A stretch of DNA of 64,000 nt from Hyphomicrobiales bacterium (lineage in GTDB: Bacteria > Pseudomonadota > Alphaproteobacteria > Rhizobiales > Xanthobacteraceae). The translations under genes were made by a program, and so were the position numbers. Shown here piece by piece: positions 18,450-31,105 of this stretch. The notes under the pieces are model-generated. The model saw only the letters and a program-made list of their open reading frames with translations, was not told the DNA's origin and searched no databases. Positions within the stretch are counted from its first letter, which is position 1. Each line of letters starts with the position of its first letter. The DNA is taken from assembly GCA_013911975.1 (NCBI GenBank), contig JACESF010000002.1, positions 94,822-158,821 of the forward strand, in the 5' to 3' direction.

Positions 18450-19475
18450 CTATTCGGCCGCTTCCTTCCGCTCCGGCACCTGCTCCGGCGCGGCGGCGGG
18501 CGCGTCCTCCGGCCTGCGGGCATAGGAGGCCGCGATGAAGCTCACGATCAGAAGCTGGAAGAAGTGGAACATCATCAGCGGCGCGATGATGAGCGCGGTC
18601 GCCGGCCCCGTGCCGAAGATGATGCCGCCCATGGGCAGGCCGGTGGCGAGCGATTTCTTCGAGCCGCAGAACAGCACCGCGATGCGGTCCTCCACCTTCA
18701 GGCCCAGCAGGCGGCAGATGACGTCGAGCACGCCGTAGACGCCGAGGAACAGCGCGATGACCGTCGCCGCAAGGACCGGCAGGGTCCAGACATCCTGCGA
18801 ACTCCAGATGCCGTCGGCCACGGAATCGCAGAAGGAATTGTAGACGATGGCCAGGATCACGGCCCGGTCCGCCACCCGCACCACCACCTTGTGGCGTGAC
18901 ACCCACGGACCTGCCAGCGGCCGCAGGAACTGGCCGATGGCGATGGGCAGCAGCACCAGCAGCACCAGCTTCAGGATGACCGTGTGCAGCGGCAGGCTGG
19001 CGCCCGTCGTGTGCAGGTACCACGCCAGGAGGATCGGGGTGACGAACACGCCGATGAAGCTGGAGATGCTGGCATTGAAGATGGCAAGCGGAACGTTTCC
19101 CCGCGCCAGCGAGGTCATGGCCACCGAGGACGAGACGGTGGAAGGCAAGGCCGCCAGGAAGAACAGGCCGGTCAGGATGTCCTGCGGGAAGACATGGCCG
19201 GTCAGGGGCTGCACGGCGAAGACGATGATCGGGAACAGCAGGAAGGTGGCCGCCTGCACCAGCAGGTGCTCGCGCCATTTTCCCATGCTGCGCCACATCT
19301 GCTCCGGCGAGAGGGAGACGCCGTAGAGCAGGAAGATGAGGCCGATGCCGTAGCTCGCCACCTTGTCGGCATGGAGCGGCCCGCCGGTCTCCCCGGGCTC
19401 GGGCCACGCAATCGCCGCCGACACAACGATCAAAAGTGCAATAACGAACGGATCAACCTTAAGTCGAGCCAACAT
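18450..19475 (-). CDS. Bile acid:sodium symporter family (SBF-like, YfeH type) transporter
   Basis: An integral membrane protein of 341 residues with about 9-10 hydrophobic segments and the conserved tract [21 protein letters not shown] near residue 110, typical of the BASS/SBF-like (DUF4137) family. These are sodium-coupled carriers of organic anions, but the substrate here is unknown. It sits inside the hydroxylase operon, 22 bases after CoxG and 124 bases before CoxS, so it may import the substrate of that enzyme (inference). The C-terminal tail is Pro/Ala/Glu-rich and cytoplasmic. Confidence 0.88.
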   Translation of the reverse strand: MLARLKVDPFVIALLIVVSAAIAWPEPGETGGPLHADKVASYGIGLIFLLYGVSLSPEQMWRSMGKWREHLLVQAATFLLFPIIVFAVQPLTGHVFPQDILTGLFFLAALPSTVSSSVAMTSLARGNVPLAIFNASISSFIGVFVTPILLAWYLHTTGASLPLHTVILKLVLLVLLPIAIGQFLRPLAGPWVSRHKVVVRVADRAVILAIVYNSFCDSVADGIWSSQDVWTLPVLAATVIALFLGVYGVLDVICRLLGLKVEDRIAVLFCGSKKSLATGLPMGGIIFGTGPATALIIAPLMMFHFFQLLIVSFIAASYARRPEDAPAAAPEQVPERKEAAE

Positions 19476-19497
19476 CGCAATACTGGGGTCTTAGGAA

Positions 19498-19962
19498 CTA
19501 TGCCCCTTCGGTCGTTTCCCCGGACACCGCCGCGGCGAAGTTCTTGAAGAACTCGTCCGCAGTCTTCTTGGCCGTACCGGCGACGAGCCGCTGCCCGAGC
19601 TGGGCGAGCTTGCCACCGATCTGCGCTTCAGCGGTGTATACCAGAGTTGTTCCGGCTTGTGTCTCGCTCAGTTCCACCTTTGCACCGCCTTTGGCGAAGC
19701 CGGCGATGCCCCCGTCGCCCTCCCCCGTGATCCGGTAGCCGGACGGAGGGTCCAGCTCCGAGAGGAAGACCTTCCCCCGGAACTTCGCCTTCACGGGGCC
19801 GACCTTCGCCACCACCAGCGCCTTCAGCTCGTTCTCGCCCACCCGCTCCAGTTCCTCGCAGCCGGGGATGCAGCGCTTGAGAATCTCCGGATCGTTCAGC
19901 GCCGCCCACACCGTCTCGCGCGGGACCGGGATGTCGTAGGAGCCGGTCATTTCCAGGGCCAT
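19498..19962 (-). CDS. CoxG-like carbon monoxide dehydrogenase subunit G (SRPBCC fold)
   Basis: A 154-residue protein of the CoxG/SRPBCC family (TGSYDIPVPRETVWAALNDPEILKRCIPGC at the N-terminus). CoxG proteins are linked with membrane attachment or maturation of molybdenum hydroxylases and can bind small hydrophobic ligands. The start is ATG 19962 (MALEMTG) with GAGGAGGA upstream; the longer track ORF is unlikely. It is the first gene of the minus-strand hydroxylase operon, with the promoter in the 227-base gap divergent from livH. Confidence 0.9.
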   Translation of the reverse strand: MALEMTGSYDIPVPRETVWAALNDPEILKRCIPGCEELERVGENELKALVVAKVGPVKAKFRGKVFLSELDPPSGYRITGEGDGGIAGFAKGGAKVELSETQAGTTLVYTAEAQIGGKLAQLGQRLVAGTAKKTADEFFKNFAAAVSGETTEGA

Positions 19963-20189
19963 GGCGTCCTCCTCCCTCGGGAGCCGACATGCTGGCGCAG
20001 GCGCGGACGGCGCGAAAGGGGTGATCCGGAATTCCCCCGCAGCCAAGCTCGCGTTCTTCGCCCAATTTCCCATCCGACAGGCATTTGTCACCTGCAACCA
20101 CCCGCGCTATGACTTGATATGAGGCGCCGCCCAATCATGAGGCACGATCAAGCAATCAGCGCCCGCCAGACAGAGGGGTTTCAGGCGGC

Positions 20190-22533
<2,344 letters not shown>

Positions 22534-22537
<4 letters not shown>

Positions 22538-23441
22538 GGTCCTGGGAACTGGATCCGATCCTCGCCATCGACCATCTGAGCATGCGCTTCGGCGGCCTTC
22601 TGGCCGTGGGCGACGTGTCCTTCAAGGTGGGGCGCGGCGAGGTCACGGCCGTCATCGGCCCGAACGGCGCGGGCAAGACCACGGTCTTCAACTGCATCAC
22701 GGGCTTCTACAAGCCCAGTTCCGGGCGCCTCGCCCTGGCGCAGGGCGGCCCGCCGCTGCCGAAGGAACTCCACGACCTCACCCGCCTGGGGCAGGCTTCC
22801 ATGCGCACCGCCACGGGCAGCCTGCACCTTTTGGAGCGCCTGCCGGACCACAAGGTGGCGTCCCGCGCCAAGGTGGCGCGTACCTTCCAGAACATCCGCC
22901 TGTTCTCCGGCATGACCGTGCTGGAGAATCTCCTGGTGGCCCAGCATATGGGCCTGACGGAGACCGGCCTTCTCTCCCCCGCCGCTCTCCTGAATCTGCC
23001 GAGCTGGCGGCGCCGCGAGAAGGCGGCCGTGGCCCGCGCGGTGGAGTGGCTGGAGCGCATCCATCTTCTGGACCGCGCCGACGACCCGGCGGGCGACCTG
23101 CCCTATGGCGACCAGCGCCGGCTGGAGATCGCCCGCGCCATGTGCTCGCAGCCGGTCCTCCTGTGCCTGGACGAACCGGCCGCCGGCCTCAACCCGCGCG
23201 AATCCTTGGCCCTCAACGACCTGCTTCTCGCCATCCGGCGCGATTTCGCCACCTCCGTCCTTCTCATCGAGCATGACATGTCGGTGGTCATGGGCATCTC
23301 GGACCATGTGGTCGTGCTGGAATATGGCCGGAAGATCGCCGACGGCACGCCCGAGGAGGTGCGCACCGACCCGCGCGTCATCGCCGCCTATCTGGGCGTG
23401 GACGAGGAGGCGGTGGAGGCCGTCGAGGCGGAGGTGGGCGT

Positions 23442-23445
<4 letters not shown>
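22534..23445 (+). CDS. livG: Branched-chain amino acid ABC transporter ATPase LivG
   Basis: An ABC ATPase of 303 residues. Walker A is GPNGAGKTT (residue about 40), Walker B is LLCLDEPAAGLNP, and the H-loop is LLIEHDMSVVM. The signature loop is degenerate (LPYGDQRRLEIARAM, common in LivG). A family-typical insertion of about 45 residues follows Walker A. The start is an ATGA overlap with livM. Confidence 0.95.
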
Positions 23446-24164
<719 letters not shown>

Positions 24165-24166
24165 CC

Positions 24167-24625
24167 ATGGCCGCTTCCGATCCCGGCCGCGCCACATCGC
24201 CCATGGTGGTGCTGCCCGCCCTGGCTCTGGTGGCGATCTTCGTCACCTTCATCGTCCATCCCAAGAGCGTGGTGGAGGTGTCCACCGGCGACTTCATGCT
24301 GGTGACGCTGTTCCTGGGCGGCGGAGCCGCCTGGCTCACCGGGCGGGCGGTGGCGAAGGGGTGGAATCCCTATTGGCAGGTGGTGGTCTATTCCGCGCTT
24401 CTCACCGCCGCCGTGCGCTTCTGCCACTTCGCCCTCTTCAACGGCACGCTGCGTGCCTACGACTATTACCTGCTGGAACTGGTGCTGCTCACATCGATCG
24501 CCACGCTCGGCTTCCGCGCCGTGCGCAAGGGACAGATGATCCGGCGCTATGACTGGCTTTTCGCCCCGGCCGGCCCGTTGGCCTGGGGGCCTCGGCCGCC
24601 GGCTGGGGATGATGCGCTCAGGTGA
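24167..24625 (+). CDS. Small membrane protein of the liv operon (DUF6867-like)
   Basis: A 152-residue protein with about four hydrophobic segments (VVLPALALVAIFVTFIV, GDFMLVTLFLGGGAAWLTG, VVVYSALLTAAVRFCHFAL, LELVLLTSIATLGFRA). The ATG at 24167 lies 2 bases after the livF stop; the track frame extends back through livF and is not real there. I recall small proteins of this type (DUF6867) beside liv genes in alphaproteobacteria. An accessory role in the transporter is inferred from position. Confidence 0.8.
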   Translation: MAASDPGRATSPMVVLPALALVAIFVTFIVHPKSVVEVSTGDFMLVTLFLGGGAAWLTGRAVAKGWNPYWQVVVYSALLTAAVRFCHFALFNGTLRAYDYYLLELVLLTSIATLGFRAVRKGQMIRRYDWLFAPAGPLAWGPRPPAGDDALR

Positions 24626-24736
24626 GCGCAGGGGCATCGACAGCACCCGGAAAACGGGCAGAATGCCCGTGGGACAGCCAATACCGCGGTCGAGACCGGC
24701 AGGAACCGGCAGCCGCGGCGGACAGAGGAGAACCTG

Positions 24737-25843
24737 ATGAAGAAGCTCTTACTGGCAGGTCTCGCGCTCGGCGCCGGCCTTGCCCTGGCGGGCGGCGCCT
24801 ATGCCCAGGCGCCCCTGAAGATGGGCGTGGGCGGCCCCATGACCGGCGCCAACGCGGCATTCGGCGCGCAGCTCAAGACCGGCACCGAGCAGGCCGTGGC
24901 GGACATCAACGCCGCCGGCGGCATCAACGGCCAGAAGATCGAGCTGTTCGTGGGCGACGACGCCTCCAAGCCCGAGCAGGGCAAGGCCGCGGCGAACAAG
25001 TTCATCTCCGACGGCGTGAAATACGTGGTCGGCCACTTCAATTCGGGCGTCTCCATCCCGACCTCCACCGACTATGAAGAGGCGGGCGTCCTCCAGATCA
25101 GCCCGGCCTCCACCAACCCGACCTTCACCGAGCGCAAGCTGTGGAACACGTTCCGCACCTGCGGGCGCGACGACCAGCAGGGCGCGGTGGCGGGCGACTA
25201 CATCGCCAAGAACTTCAAGGGCAAGAAGGTCGCCATCGTCCATGACAAGACCCCCTACGGGAAGGGCCTTGCGGACGAGACCCAGAAGGCCATGAACCAG
25301 GGCGGCGTGAAGGAAGTCATCTACGAGGGCATCAATCCCGGCGAGAAGGACTATTCCGCCCTCGTCTCCAAGCTGAAGGCCGCGGGCGTGGATCTCGTCT
25401 ATTATGGCGGTCTGCATCCCGAAGCCGGCCTGCTGGTGCGCCAGATGCGCGACCAGGGCCTCAACACCGTCCTGTTCTCCGGCGACGGCATCACCGACAA
25501 GGAGTTCTGGACCATCGCTGGCCCCGGCGCCGCCGGCACCCTGATGACCTTCGGTCCCGACCCGCGCAAGAACCCCGCCGCGAAGGAAGTGGTGGAGAAG
25601 TTCAAGGCGAAGGGCATCGATCCGGAGGGCTACGTCCTCTACTCCTACGCCGCCGTGCAGATCATGAAGCAGGCCATGGAAGCCACCAAGTCCACCGACC
25701 CCAAGAAGCTGGCGGACTACATGCATTCCGGCGCCACCTTCCAGACGGTGCTCGGTCCGCTCGCCTTCGACAAGAAGGGCGACATCACCAAGAAGGACTA
25801 TGTCGTCTATGTCTGGAAAGACGGCAGCTACAGCGAGATGTGA
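24737..25843 (+). CDS. livK: Branched-chain amino acid ABC transporter periplasmic binding protein
   Basis: A Leu/Ile/Val-type binding protein of 368 residues. The signal peptide is MKKLLLAGLALGAGLALAGGAYA. The mature domain starts LKMGVGGPMTGANAAFG, with VVGHFNSGVSIP and YYGGLHPEAG lobes typical of type 1 periplasmic binding folds. GAGGAGAA lies before the ATG. It is the last gene of the liv operon, 111 bases after the small membrane gene, and is closed by a terminator. Confidence 0.95.
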   Translation: MKKLLLAGLALGAGLALAGGAYAQAPLKMGVGGPMTGANAAFGAQLKTGTEQAVADINAAGGINGQKIELFVGDDASKPEQGKAAANKFISDGVKYVVGHFNSGVSIPTSTDYEEAGVLQISPASTNPTFTERKLWNTFRTCGRDDQQGAVAGDYIAKNFKGKKVAIVHDKTPYGKGLADETQKAMNQGGVKEVIYEGINPGEKDYSALVSKLKAAGVDLVYYGGLHPEAGLLVRQMRDQGLNTVLFSGDGITDKEFWTIAGPGAAGTLMTFGPDPRKNPAAKEVVEKFKAKGIDPEGYVLYSYAAVQIMKQAMEATKSTDPKKLADYMHSGATFQTVLGPLAFDKKGDITKKDYVVYVWKDGSYSEM

Positions 25844-25863
25844 GTCGCCATAGACTCACGCTC

Positions 25864-25895
25864 AGGCCCGCGCTCCGGCGCGGGCCGTTTTGTTT
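25864..25895 (+). terminator. Intrinsic terminator of the liv operon
   Basis: The stem GGCCCGCGC/GCGCGGGCC with loop TCCG is followed by GTTTTGTTT, 21 bases after the livK stop. It is a standard rho-independent terminator and separates liv from the GST gene. Confidence 0.9.
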
Positions 25896-25919
25896 GCGGA
25901 CCAGTGCGGAGGAAACGCC

Positions 25920-26540
25920 ATGATGAAGCTTTGGGGTCGGGCCAACTCGACCAATGTGAAGAAGGCGATGTGGGCCCTGGAGGAACTCGGCCTCCCCTAT
26001 GAGCGCCTGGAGGCAGGCGGGGCGTTCGGCGTCGTCAACGAGGCCGCCTACCGGGCGAAGAATCCCAACGGCCTCGTGCCGCTTCTGGAGGACGGCGACC
26101 TCGTGCTCTGGGAGAGCAACGCCATCGTGCGCTATCTCGCCGCCCGCTACGGGTCCGGCAGCCTGTGGGCGGAAGATCCCGCGCTGCGCGCGGTCGGCGA
26201 CAAGTGGATGGACTGGCCGACCGGCGTCCTCGCCTCCCCCTTCCGCGACCTGTTCTGGAACCAGGTGCGCATGACGCCCGAGACCCGCGACGGCGAGGCC
26301 ATGGAACGCGGGCGCGGCATCTGCTCGGGCCTGTTCGCGCGGGTGGACGGGGCGCTGGCGCAGACGCCCTATTTGTCCGGCGACACGTTCCGCATGGGCG
26401 ACATTCCCTTGGGCTGCTTCGCCTATGCCTGGTTCGAAATGTCCATCGAGCGGCCGAACCTGCCCCATCTCGCCGCCTGGTACGAGCGCATCCGCGCGCG
26501 GCCGGCCTTCCAGAAGACGGTGGCGACGCCCCTCACCTGA
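25920..26540 (+). CDS. Glutathione S-transferase family protein
   Basis: A cytoplasmic GST of 206 residues. The thioredoxin-like N-domain (residues 1-80) includes RANSTNVKKAMWALEELGLPYE, NPNGLVPLLED and the glutathione-binding WESNAIVRYLAARY. A helical C-domain follows (LSGDTFRMGDIPLGCFAYAW). The start is at the ATG pair 25920/25923 with GGAGGA upstream; the track's earlier start lies in the liv terminator. The substrate is unknown. Convergent with ccdA. Confidence 0.92.
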   Translation: MMKLWGRANSTNVKKAMWALEELGLPYERLEAGGAFGVVNEAAYRAKNPNGLVPLLEDGDLVLWESNAIVRYLAARYGSGSLWAEDPALRAVGDKWMDWPTGVLASPFRDLFWNQVRMTPETRDGEAMERGRGICSGLFARVDGALAQTPYLSGDTFRMGDIPLGCFAYAWFEMSIERPNLPHLAAWYERIRARPAFQKTVATPLT

Positions 26541-26546
26541 GGCGCC

Positions 26547-27278
26547 TCAGCCGATGGTAGACAAGGCGGGGAACGTCTCCAGCAGCCAATAGGCGGCGTG
26601 GGCGAACCAGCCGGACATGAAGGCGATGCCGGTGAGCACGAGAAGCACGCCCATCGCCTTCTCCATCAGCGGCAGGAAGCGGCGGGCGTGGCGCAGCCCG
26701 TTGAGGAAGGGCCGCACCGCCAGGGCCGCCAGCAGGAACGGCACGCCGAGACCGGCGGAATAGACCGCCAGCAGCAAAGCGCCCTTCTCCACCGTGGCGG
26801 AGGTGCCCGCGACCGCCAGGATGGCGCCCAGCACGGGCCCGAGGCACGGCGTCCAGCCGAAGGCGAAGGCGAGGCCCATGACGAAGGCCCCCCAGATGCC
26901 CGTGGGCGGCGCCACTTCCTTGCGCGCGGTGCGCGAGAGGAGGTGGATGCGGAACACGCCCAGGAAATTGAGGCCCATCACCACGATGGCGAGGCCCGCC
27001 ACCATGGACAGGATGTCGAGATGTGACCGCAGCACCTCGCCGATGGCGGACGCACCCGCGCCCAGCGCCACGAACACCACGCTGAACCCGGCCACGAACA
27101 GCAGCGCGCCCGCGAAGGTGCGCGCCGCCACCCGCTCGAGCGGGCGGGCGTTGGAGAGATCCTCCAGCGTGGTGCCGCCGATGAAGCACAGATAGGGCGG
27201 CACCAGCGGCAGCACGCAGGGCGACAGGAAGCTCGCGAGGCCCGCGAGGAAGGCGGCGGGAAGGGTGACATCGGCCAT
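26547..27278 (-). CDS. ccdA: CcdA-type thiol:disulfide transporter for cytochrome c biogenesis
   Basis: An inner-membrane protein of 243 residues and six segments of the CcdA/DsbD-beta family. It moves reducing equivalents from cytoplasmic thioredoxin to the periplasm for apocytochrome c reduction. The two redox cysteines are in LSPCVLPLVPPY and GWTPCLGPVLG. ATG 27278 (MADVTLP) was chosen; the longer track ORF is antisense to the next gene. It could support the c-type cytochromes feeding the aa3 oxidase encoded nearby. Confidence 0.92.
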   Translation of the reverse strand: MADVTLPAAFLAGLASFLSPCVLPLVPPYLCFIGGTTLEDLSNARPLERVAARTFAGALLFVAGFSVVFVALGAGASAIGEVLRSHLDILSMVAGLAIVVMGLNFLGVFRIHLLSRTARKEVAPPTGIWGAFVMGLAFAFGWTPCLGPVLGAILAVAGTSATVEKGALLLAVYSAGLGVPFLLAALAVRPFLNGLRHARRFLPLMEKAMGVLLVLTGIAFMSGWFAHAAYWLLETFPALSTIG

Positions 27279-27413
27279 GACCGGGCTATGGCCCGCCGGG
27301 CGCGCGCGGGCAAGCCCGGCGCACCCCTGATCGCCCCGATGTGATGGGCGCGCGGGCAAGGCCATTGCGGTCCGGCCCCGCTTTCGGCATGCAGGACGGG
27401 ACCGGAGCGCCCC

Positions 27414-28421
27414 ATGCCGCCTCTCAACCTCATCACCGACGTTCCCGGCCTCGCCGTGGGCCATGCGGGGGATCTCGCCCTCGGCTCCGGCACGACGGTC
27501 CTGCTGTGCGAGACGCCCGCCATCGCCGGCGTGGACGTGCGCGGCGGCAGCCCCGGCACGCGCGAGACCGACCTCCTCTCCCCCGGCGCCTCGGTGGACC
27601 GGGTGGACGCCATCGTCCTGTCCGGCGGCTCGGCCTTCGGCCTCGACGCGGCGTCCGGCGCCATGGACTGGCTCGCCGCCCGGGGACGGGGTTTCGCGGT
27701 CGGCCCCGCGCGCGTGCCCATCGTGCCCGCCGCCATCCTGTTCGACCTGCTGAACGGGGGCGACAAGGCCTGGGGCGCGGAGCCGCCCTACCGCGCCTTC
27801 GCGCGCGCCGCTTTGGACGCGGCCACGAGCGGCGCCTTTCCCCTGGGCACCGTGGGCGCGGGCATCGGCGCCTGCTGCGCCGGGGTGAAGGGCGGGCTCG
27901 GCTCCGCCTCCGCCGTGACGGCGAGCGGCCATGTGGTGGGCGCCCTGGTGGCGGTGAACGCGGTGGGCTCCCCGCTCATCGGCGGCGGCCCCCATCTTCG
28001 GGCCGCGCCCTATGAGCGGGACGGCGAGTTCGGCGGGCGCGGCCTGCCCGCCGTCTGGCCCGACGAGAGCCGCGACCCGCCTTTGAAGACCGGCTCCACC
28101 CGTGCTGCCACCACCATCGGCATCGTCGCCACCGACGCGACGCTGACCCCGGGCCAGGCCCGGCGCTTCGCGGTGATGGGCCAGGACGGGCTGGCCCTCT
28201 CCCTGTTCCCGATCCACACGCCGCTGGACGGCGACTGCGTGTTCTCGGTGGCCACGGGCCGCAACCCGGACCCGGTGGACCTGAGCCTGGAGGCATCGCT
28301 CGGCGCGGCGGCGGCATTGGCGATGGCCCGTGCCGTGGCCCGCGCCATATACGAGGCGCGCGCTTTGCCCTATGCCAACGCCTTGCCCGCCTGGCGCGAC
28401 CTGTTCGGGGACGCGCCCTGA
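27414..28421 (+). CDS. P1 family (S58, DmpA-like) N-terminal nucleophile peptidase
   Basis: A 335-residue Ntn-hydrolase of the P1/DmpA family, whose known members cleave N-terminal or beta-amino acyl residues after self-processing. Family signatures are ITDVPGLAVGHA, GGSAFGLDAASG and GTVGAGIGACCAGVKGGLGSAS. The self-cleavage site is expected before TTIGIVATDA near residue 230, with Thr as nucleophile (inference from family pattern). The physiological substrate is unknown. Divergent from ccdA. Confidence 0.88.
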   Translation: MPPLNLITDVPGLAVGHAGDLALGSGTTVLLCETPAIAGVDVRGGSPGTRETDLLSPGASVDRVDAIVLSGGSAFGLDAASGAMDWLAARGRGFAVGPARVPIVPAAILFDLLNGGDKAWGAEPPYRAFARAALDAATSGAFPLGTVGAGIGACCAGVKGGLGSASAVTASGHVVGALVAVNAVGSPLIGGGPHLRAAPYERDGEFGGRGLPAVWPDESRDPPLKTGSTRAATTIGIVATDATLTPGQARRFAVMGQDGLALSLFPIHTPLDGDCVFSVATGRNPDPVDLSLEASLGAAAALAMARAVARAIYEARALPYANALPAWRDLFGDAP

Positions 28422-28501
28422 GGCGGCACGATTTCCCTTGATGCCGGCGGCCCGTGCCGCCAGCCTCACCCCATTCCAACCGAGGTCATGCGAAGCCGAT
28501 C

Positions 28502-29014
28502 ATGAGCGCCGTTCCCCCCGTCATCCCCGCGCGACGACGCCGCGATCCCGCCGAGCCCGGCCTCAAGGGCCTGCTGGCCGTCATCTTCTGGTGCGCCTGC
28601 GGCATCACCGCGTCCCAGATCGCCATGCCCTTCACCCTCATCGCCACCATCGGCCCGCAGGCGGCGGGCTCGGCGGTGGTGGATGCGCTCTCCGGCCCGA
28701 GCCTCCAGAGCCAGATCCTGCGCTTCGGCGTCATCCCGCAGGTGGCGCTGTTCGCGTGGTCGGCCGCCTTCGTCGCCTTCACGGTGATGCGGCTGCGCGT
28801 CGCCCTCACGGCGGCGCCGGTGCTGCTGGGCGTGTGGGTGGCGATTTCCGCCGTGTGCCAGTTCGGCATCCGGGGCGCCATCTCGCCGGACGGCCTCACG
28901 GTGGAGGCCCTGGCGGGCCTGTTCCCCGCCATCCTCTCGCAGATCATCGGCGCGGTGGCCTTCTGGGCCTATATGCGCGAGGGGCAGACCCCGCGCGCCT
29001 TCTTCACCCGCTGA
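28502..29014 (+). CDS. Uncharacterised four-helix membrane protein
   Basis: A 170-residue protein with about four hydrophobic segments (GLLAVIFWCACGITASQIAM, VALFAWSAAFVAFTVM, APVLLGVWVAISAVCQFGI, ILSQIIGAVAFWAYM) after a basic N-terminus. I do not recognise the family. The ATG at 28502 is preferred to the track start 28454. Its 3' end overlaps the convergent flavoprotein gene by 11 bases. Confidence 0.75.
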   Translation: MSAVPPVIPARRRRDPAEPGLKGLLAVIFWCACGITASQIAMPFTLIATIGPQAAGSAVVDALSGPSLQSQILRFGVIPQVALFAWSAAFVAFTVMRLRVALTAAPVLLGVWVAISAVCQFGIRGAISPDGLTVEALAGLFPAILSQIIGAVAFWAYMREGQTPRAFFTR

Positions 29015-30254
29015 ACCGGGTCGCGGCGAACGGCGCCGGGTCCGTATAGGGCACGGCGCCGGTCATCATCTGCGCCAGCAGGCGGCCGGTGCCGGGTCCG
29101 AGCGTCAGGCCCCAATGGCTGTGGCCGAAATTGAGGAACAGGCCCGGCTGGCCGGGCGCCGGGCCCACCACCGGCTTCGAATCGGGAAAGGCCGGCCTGC
29201 GGCCGAGCCAGGGCTCCGCTTCCTTCGCGGGGCCCAGCGGAAACAACCGCCGCGCCAGGGGCGCCACGAGGTCCGCCTGCCGCCGGTCCGGCGGATCGTC
29301 CCGCAGCGCGAACTCGATGCCCGTGGTGGCCCGCACCCCCATGCGCGTCCATTGCAGGCAGAAGCCCCCCGCCCGGTCCACCACAGCCCGCGAAAGAGTG
29401 GCGCCGCCCTCAGGTGGGAAATGCAGGTGGTAGCCGCGCTTCACCGCGAACGGCAGGCGCAGGCCGAGGCTCGCGAACAGGTCCATGCTCCAGGGGCCGA
29501 GGCACAGGACCGCCATGTCCGCGTCCACCGGCCCGGCCGCGCAGGCCACGCGCCAGCGTCCCCCTTGCCGGGAGAGCGTGCGGGCATCGCCCTTCAGCGC
29601 CATGCCGCCCTCGGCCTCGAACAGCGCCGCATAAGCCTTCACGAGCCCGCCCGGATCGCTGCAATTGTCGGAATCGGGCCAGAAGGTGCCGCGCAGGAAA
29701 TCCGGCCGCAGGTAGGGTTCCAGGCGCAGCACGCCGGGGGCGTCCAGTTCCTCGAACGACACCCCCAATTCCCGCGCCAGCTCGCGCTCCGGCTCCGCCG
29801 AGGCGTAATCCGCCTCGGAGCGATAGATCTTCACCCAGCCCGTGGGCTTCAGCAGGTCGGTCGCGCCCGCCTCTGCCGCCAAAGCGCGATGCTCGTCGCG
29901 CGCCAGGGCCATGAGCGGCCGCAGCTCGCGGGCGCTCTGCGCCAGCCGGGCGGGCGCCGACGCCTGGAAATAGGCATGGATCCACGGCATCAGCCCCGGC
30001 AGGGCGCCGAGGCGGTAATTGCTCTGCGGCGCGAGCTTCAGCGCATGGCGGACGACGATGCGCAAATCCCGGGGAAACGACACCGGGAACAGCGCGCTGC
30101 CCTCGATGACGCCGGCATTGCCGAACGAGGTCTCCTCGCCGGGTGCCAGCCGGTCCACCAGAACCACGGAGAGCCCCAGGTGGCGCAGGTGGAGCGCCGT
30201 GGACACGCCCACCATTCCGGCGCCCAGCACCAGGACGTTCACACTCTGCGCCAT
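29004..30254 (-). CDS. FAD-dependent oxidoreductase, D-amino acid dehydrogenase (DadA)-like
   Basis: A flavoprotein of 416 residues in the DAO family. The Rossmann FAD motif VLVLGAGMVGVSTALHLRHLG is at the N-terminus, GEETSFGNAGVIEG is typical of DadA, and the C-terminal GLFLNFGHSHWGLTLGPGTG closes the FAD site. It probably deaminates D-amino acids and passes electrons to the respiratory chain. The exact substrate is not determinable. It stands alone between a convergent membrane gene and surf1. Confidence 0.88.
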   Translation of the reverse strand: MAQSVNVLVLGAGMVGVSTALHLRHLGLSVVLVDRLAPGEETSFGNAGVIEGSALFPVSFPRDLRIVVRHALKLAPQSNYRLGALPGLMPWIHAYFQASAPARLAQSARELRPLMALARDEHRALAAEAGATDLLKPTGWVKIYRSEADYASAEPERELARELGVSFEELDAPGVLRLEPYLRPDFLRGTFWPDSDNCSDPGGLVKAYAALFEAEGGMALKGDARTLSRQGGRWRVACAAGPVDADMAVLCLGPWSMDLFASLGLRLPFAVKRGYHLHFPPEGGATLSRAVVDRAGGFCLQWTRMGVRATTGIEFALRDDPPDRRQADLVAPLARRLFPLGPAKEAEPWLGRRPAFPDSKPVVGPAPGQPGLFLNFGHSHWGLTLGPGTGRLLAQMMTGAVPYTDPAPFAATRFSG

Positions 30255-30346
30255 CGTCCCTCCGGATTCGCGGCCCGCGCGACAATCCTATGACGCACTG
30301 CGGCGGGACGGGAAGCCTCGTACGCGCGGCGGAGGCCGGGACGCGC

Positions 30347-31105
30347 TCAGGCCGCCTCGTCCCCGCCGCCCCCGCGCCGGGCCCTCAGGCGGGTGATGAC
30401 GAAGGCCACATAGACGCCCACCAGCGTCACCGCGAGCCCATACCAGGTGAGCGCATATTCCAGATGCTTGTTGGGGAAGCTCAGCCGGGTCTCCCCGCCC
30501 TGCGGCAGGCCACCGGGATTGGGCGCGGCGTCCGCATCGATGGTGAAGGGCGCCACCTGGGCGAGGCCACGGGCGCGGCCGATCTCCTCGGGAACGCGGC
30601 GGAACCAGGCATTGCGCTCCGGGGCGTTGGCCGGGACGAACCAATTGGCCTCCTCCGGCAGGCGCAGCAGGCCCGTCACCGTCACCGGGCCCTCCACCTG
30701 CCCGGCCGCGCGGGTGGCGGGATTGCGCCGGTCCTCCGGCACAAAGCCGCGATTGACCAGGATCGCCGAGCCATCCGCCTGGATGAGGGGGGTCACGACG
30801 AGGAAGCCCGGCCCCTTGAACGGGCCCTTGGCATCCGACAGCACGGTGTAGATCAGGGTCTCGCGGGCATGGTCGAACCGGCCGGACGCGGTGACGGGCA
30901 GGTATTCGTCATGCTCGCGGTCGATGGCCGGCCAATCGCGCACCGGGGGCACGGGCACCGGACGCTGGGTCGTGCGCTCCTGAACCTGGGCCAGAAGCCC
31001 GTTCTTCCAGGCGAGCCGCTCCATCTGCCAGGTGCCAAGGCCGAGGAGAACCGCGAGCACGACACCCGCGGCAAGGGTCGGGAGAAGAAGCCCGCGCGCG
31101 CTCAT
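30347..31105 (-). CDS. surf1: SURF1 family cytochrome oxidase assembly protein
   Basis: A 252-residue membrane assembly factor for haem a insertion into cytochrome c oxidase subunit I. The N-terminal helix is LLLPTLAAGVVLAVLLGLGTWQ followed by MERLAWK, a periplasmic domain contains ILVNRGFVPED, and the second helix comes after NKHLEYALTWYGLAVTL, a SURF1 signature. The start at 31105 overlaps the DUF983 stop by ATGA. It is the last gene of the ctaC operon. Confidence 0.94.
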   Translation of the reverse strand: MSARGLLLPTLAAGVVLAVLLGLGTWQMERLAWKNGLLAQVQERTTQRPVPVPPVRDWPAIDREHDEYLPVTASGRFDHARETLIYTVLSDAKGPFKGPGFLVVTPLIQADGSAILVNRGFVPEDRRNPATRAAGQVEGPVTVTGLLRLPEEANWFVPANAPERNAWFRRVPEEIGRARGLAQVAPFTIDADAAPNPGGLPQGGETRLSFPNKHLEYALTWYGLAVTLVGVYVAFVITRLRARRGGGGDEAA

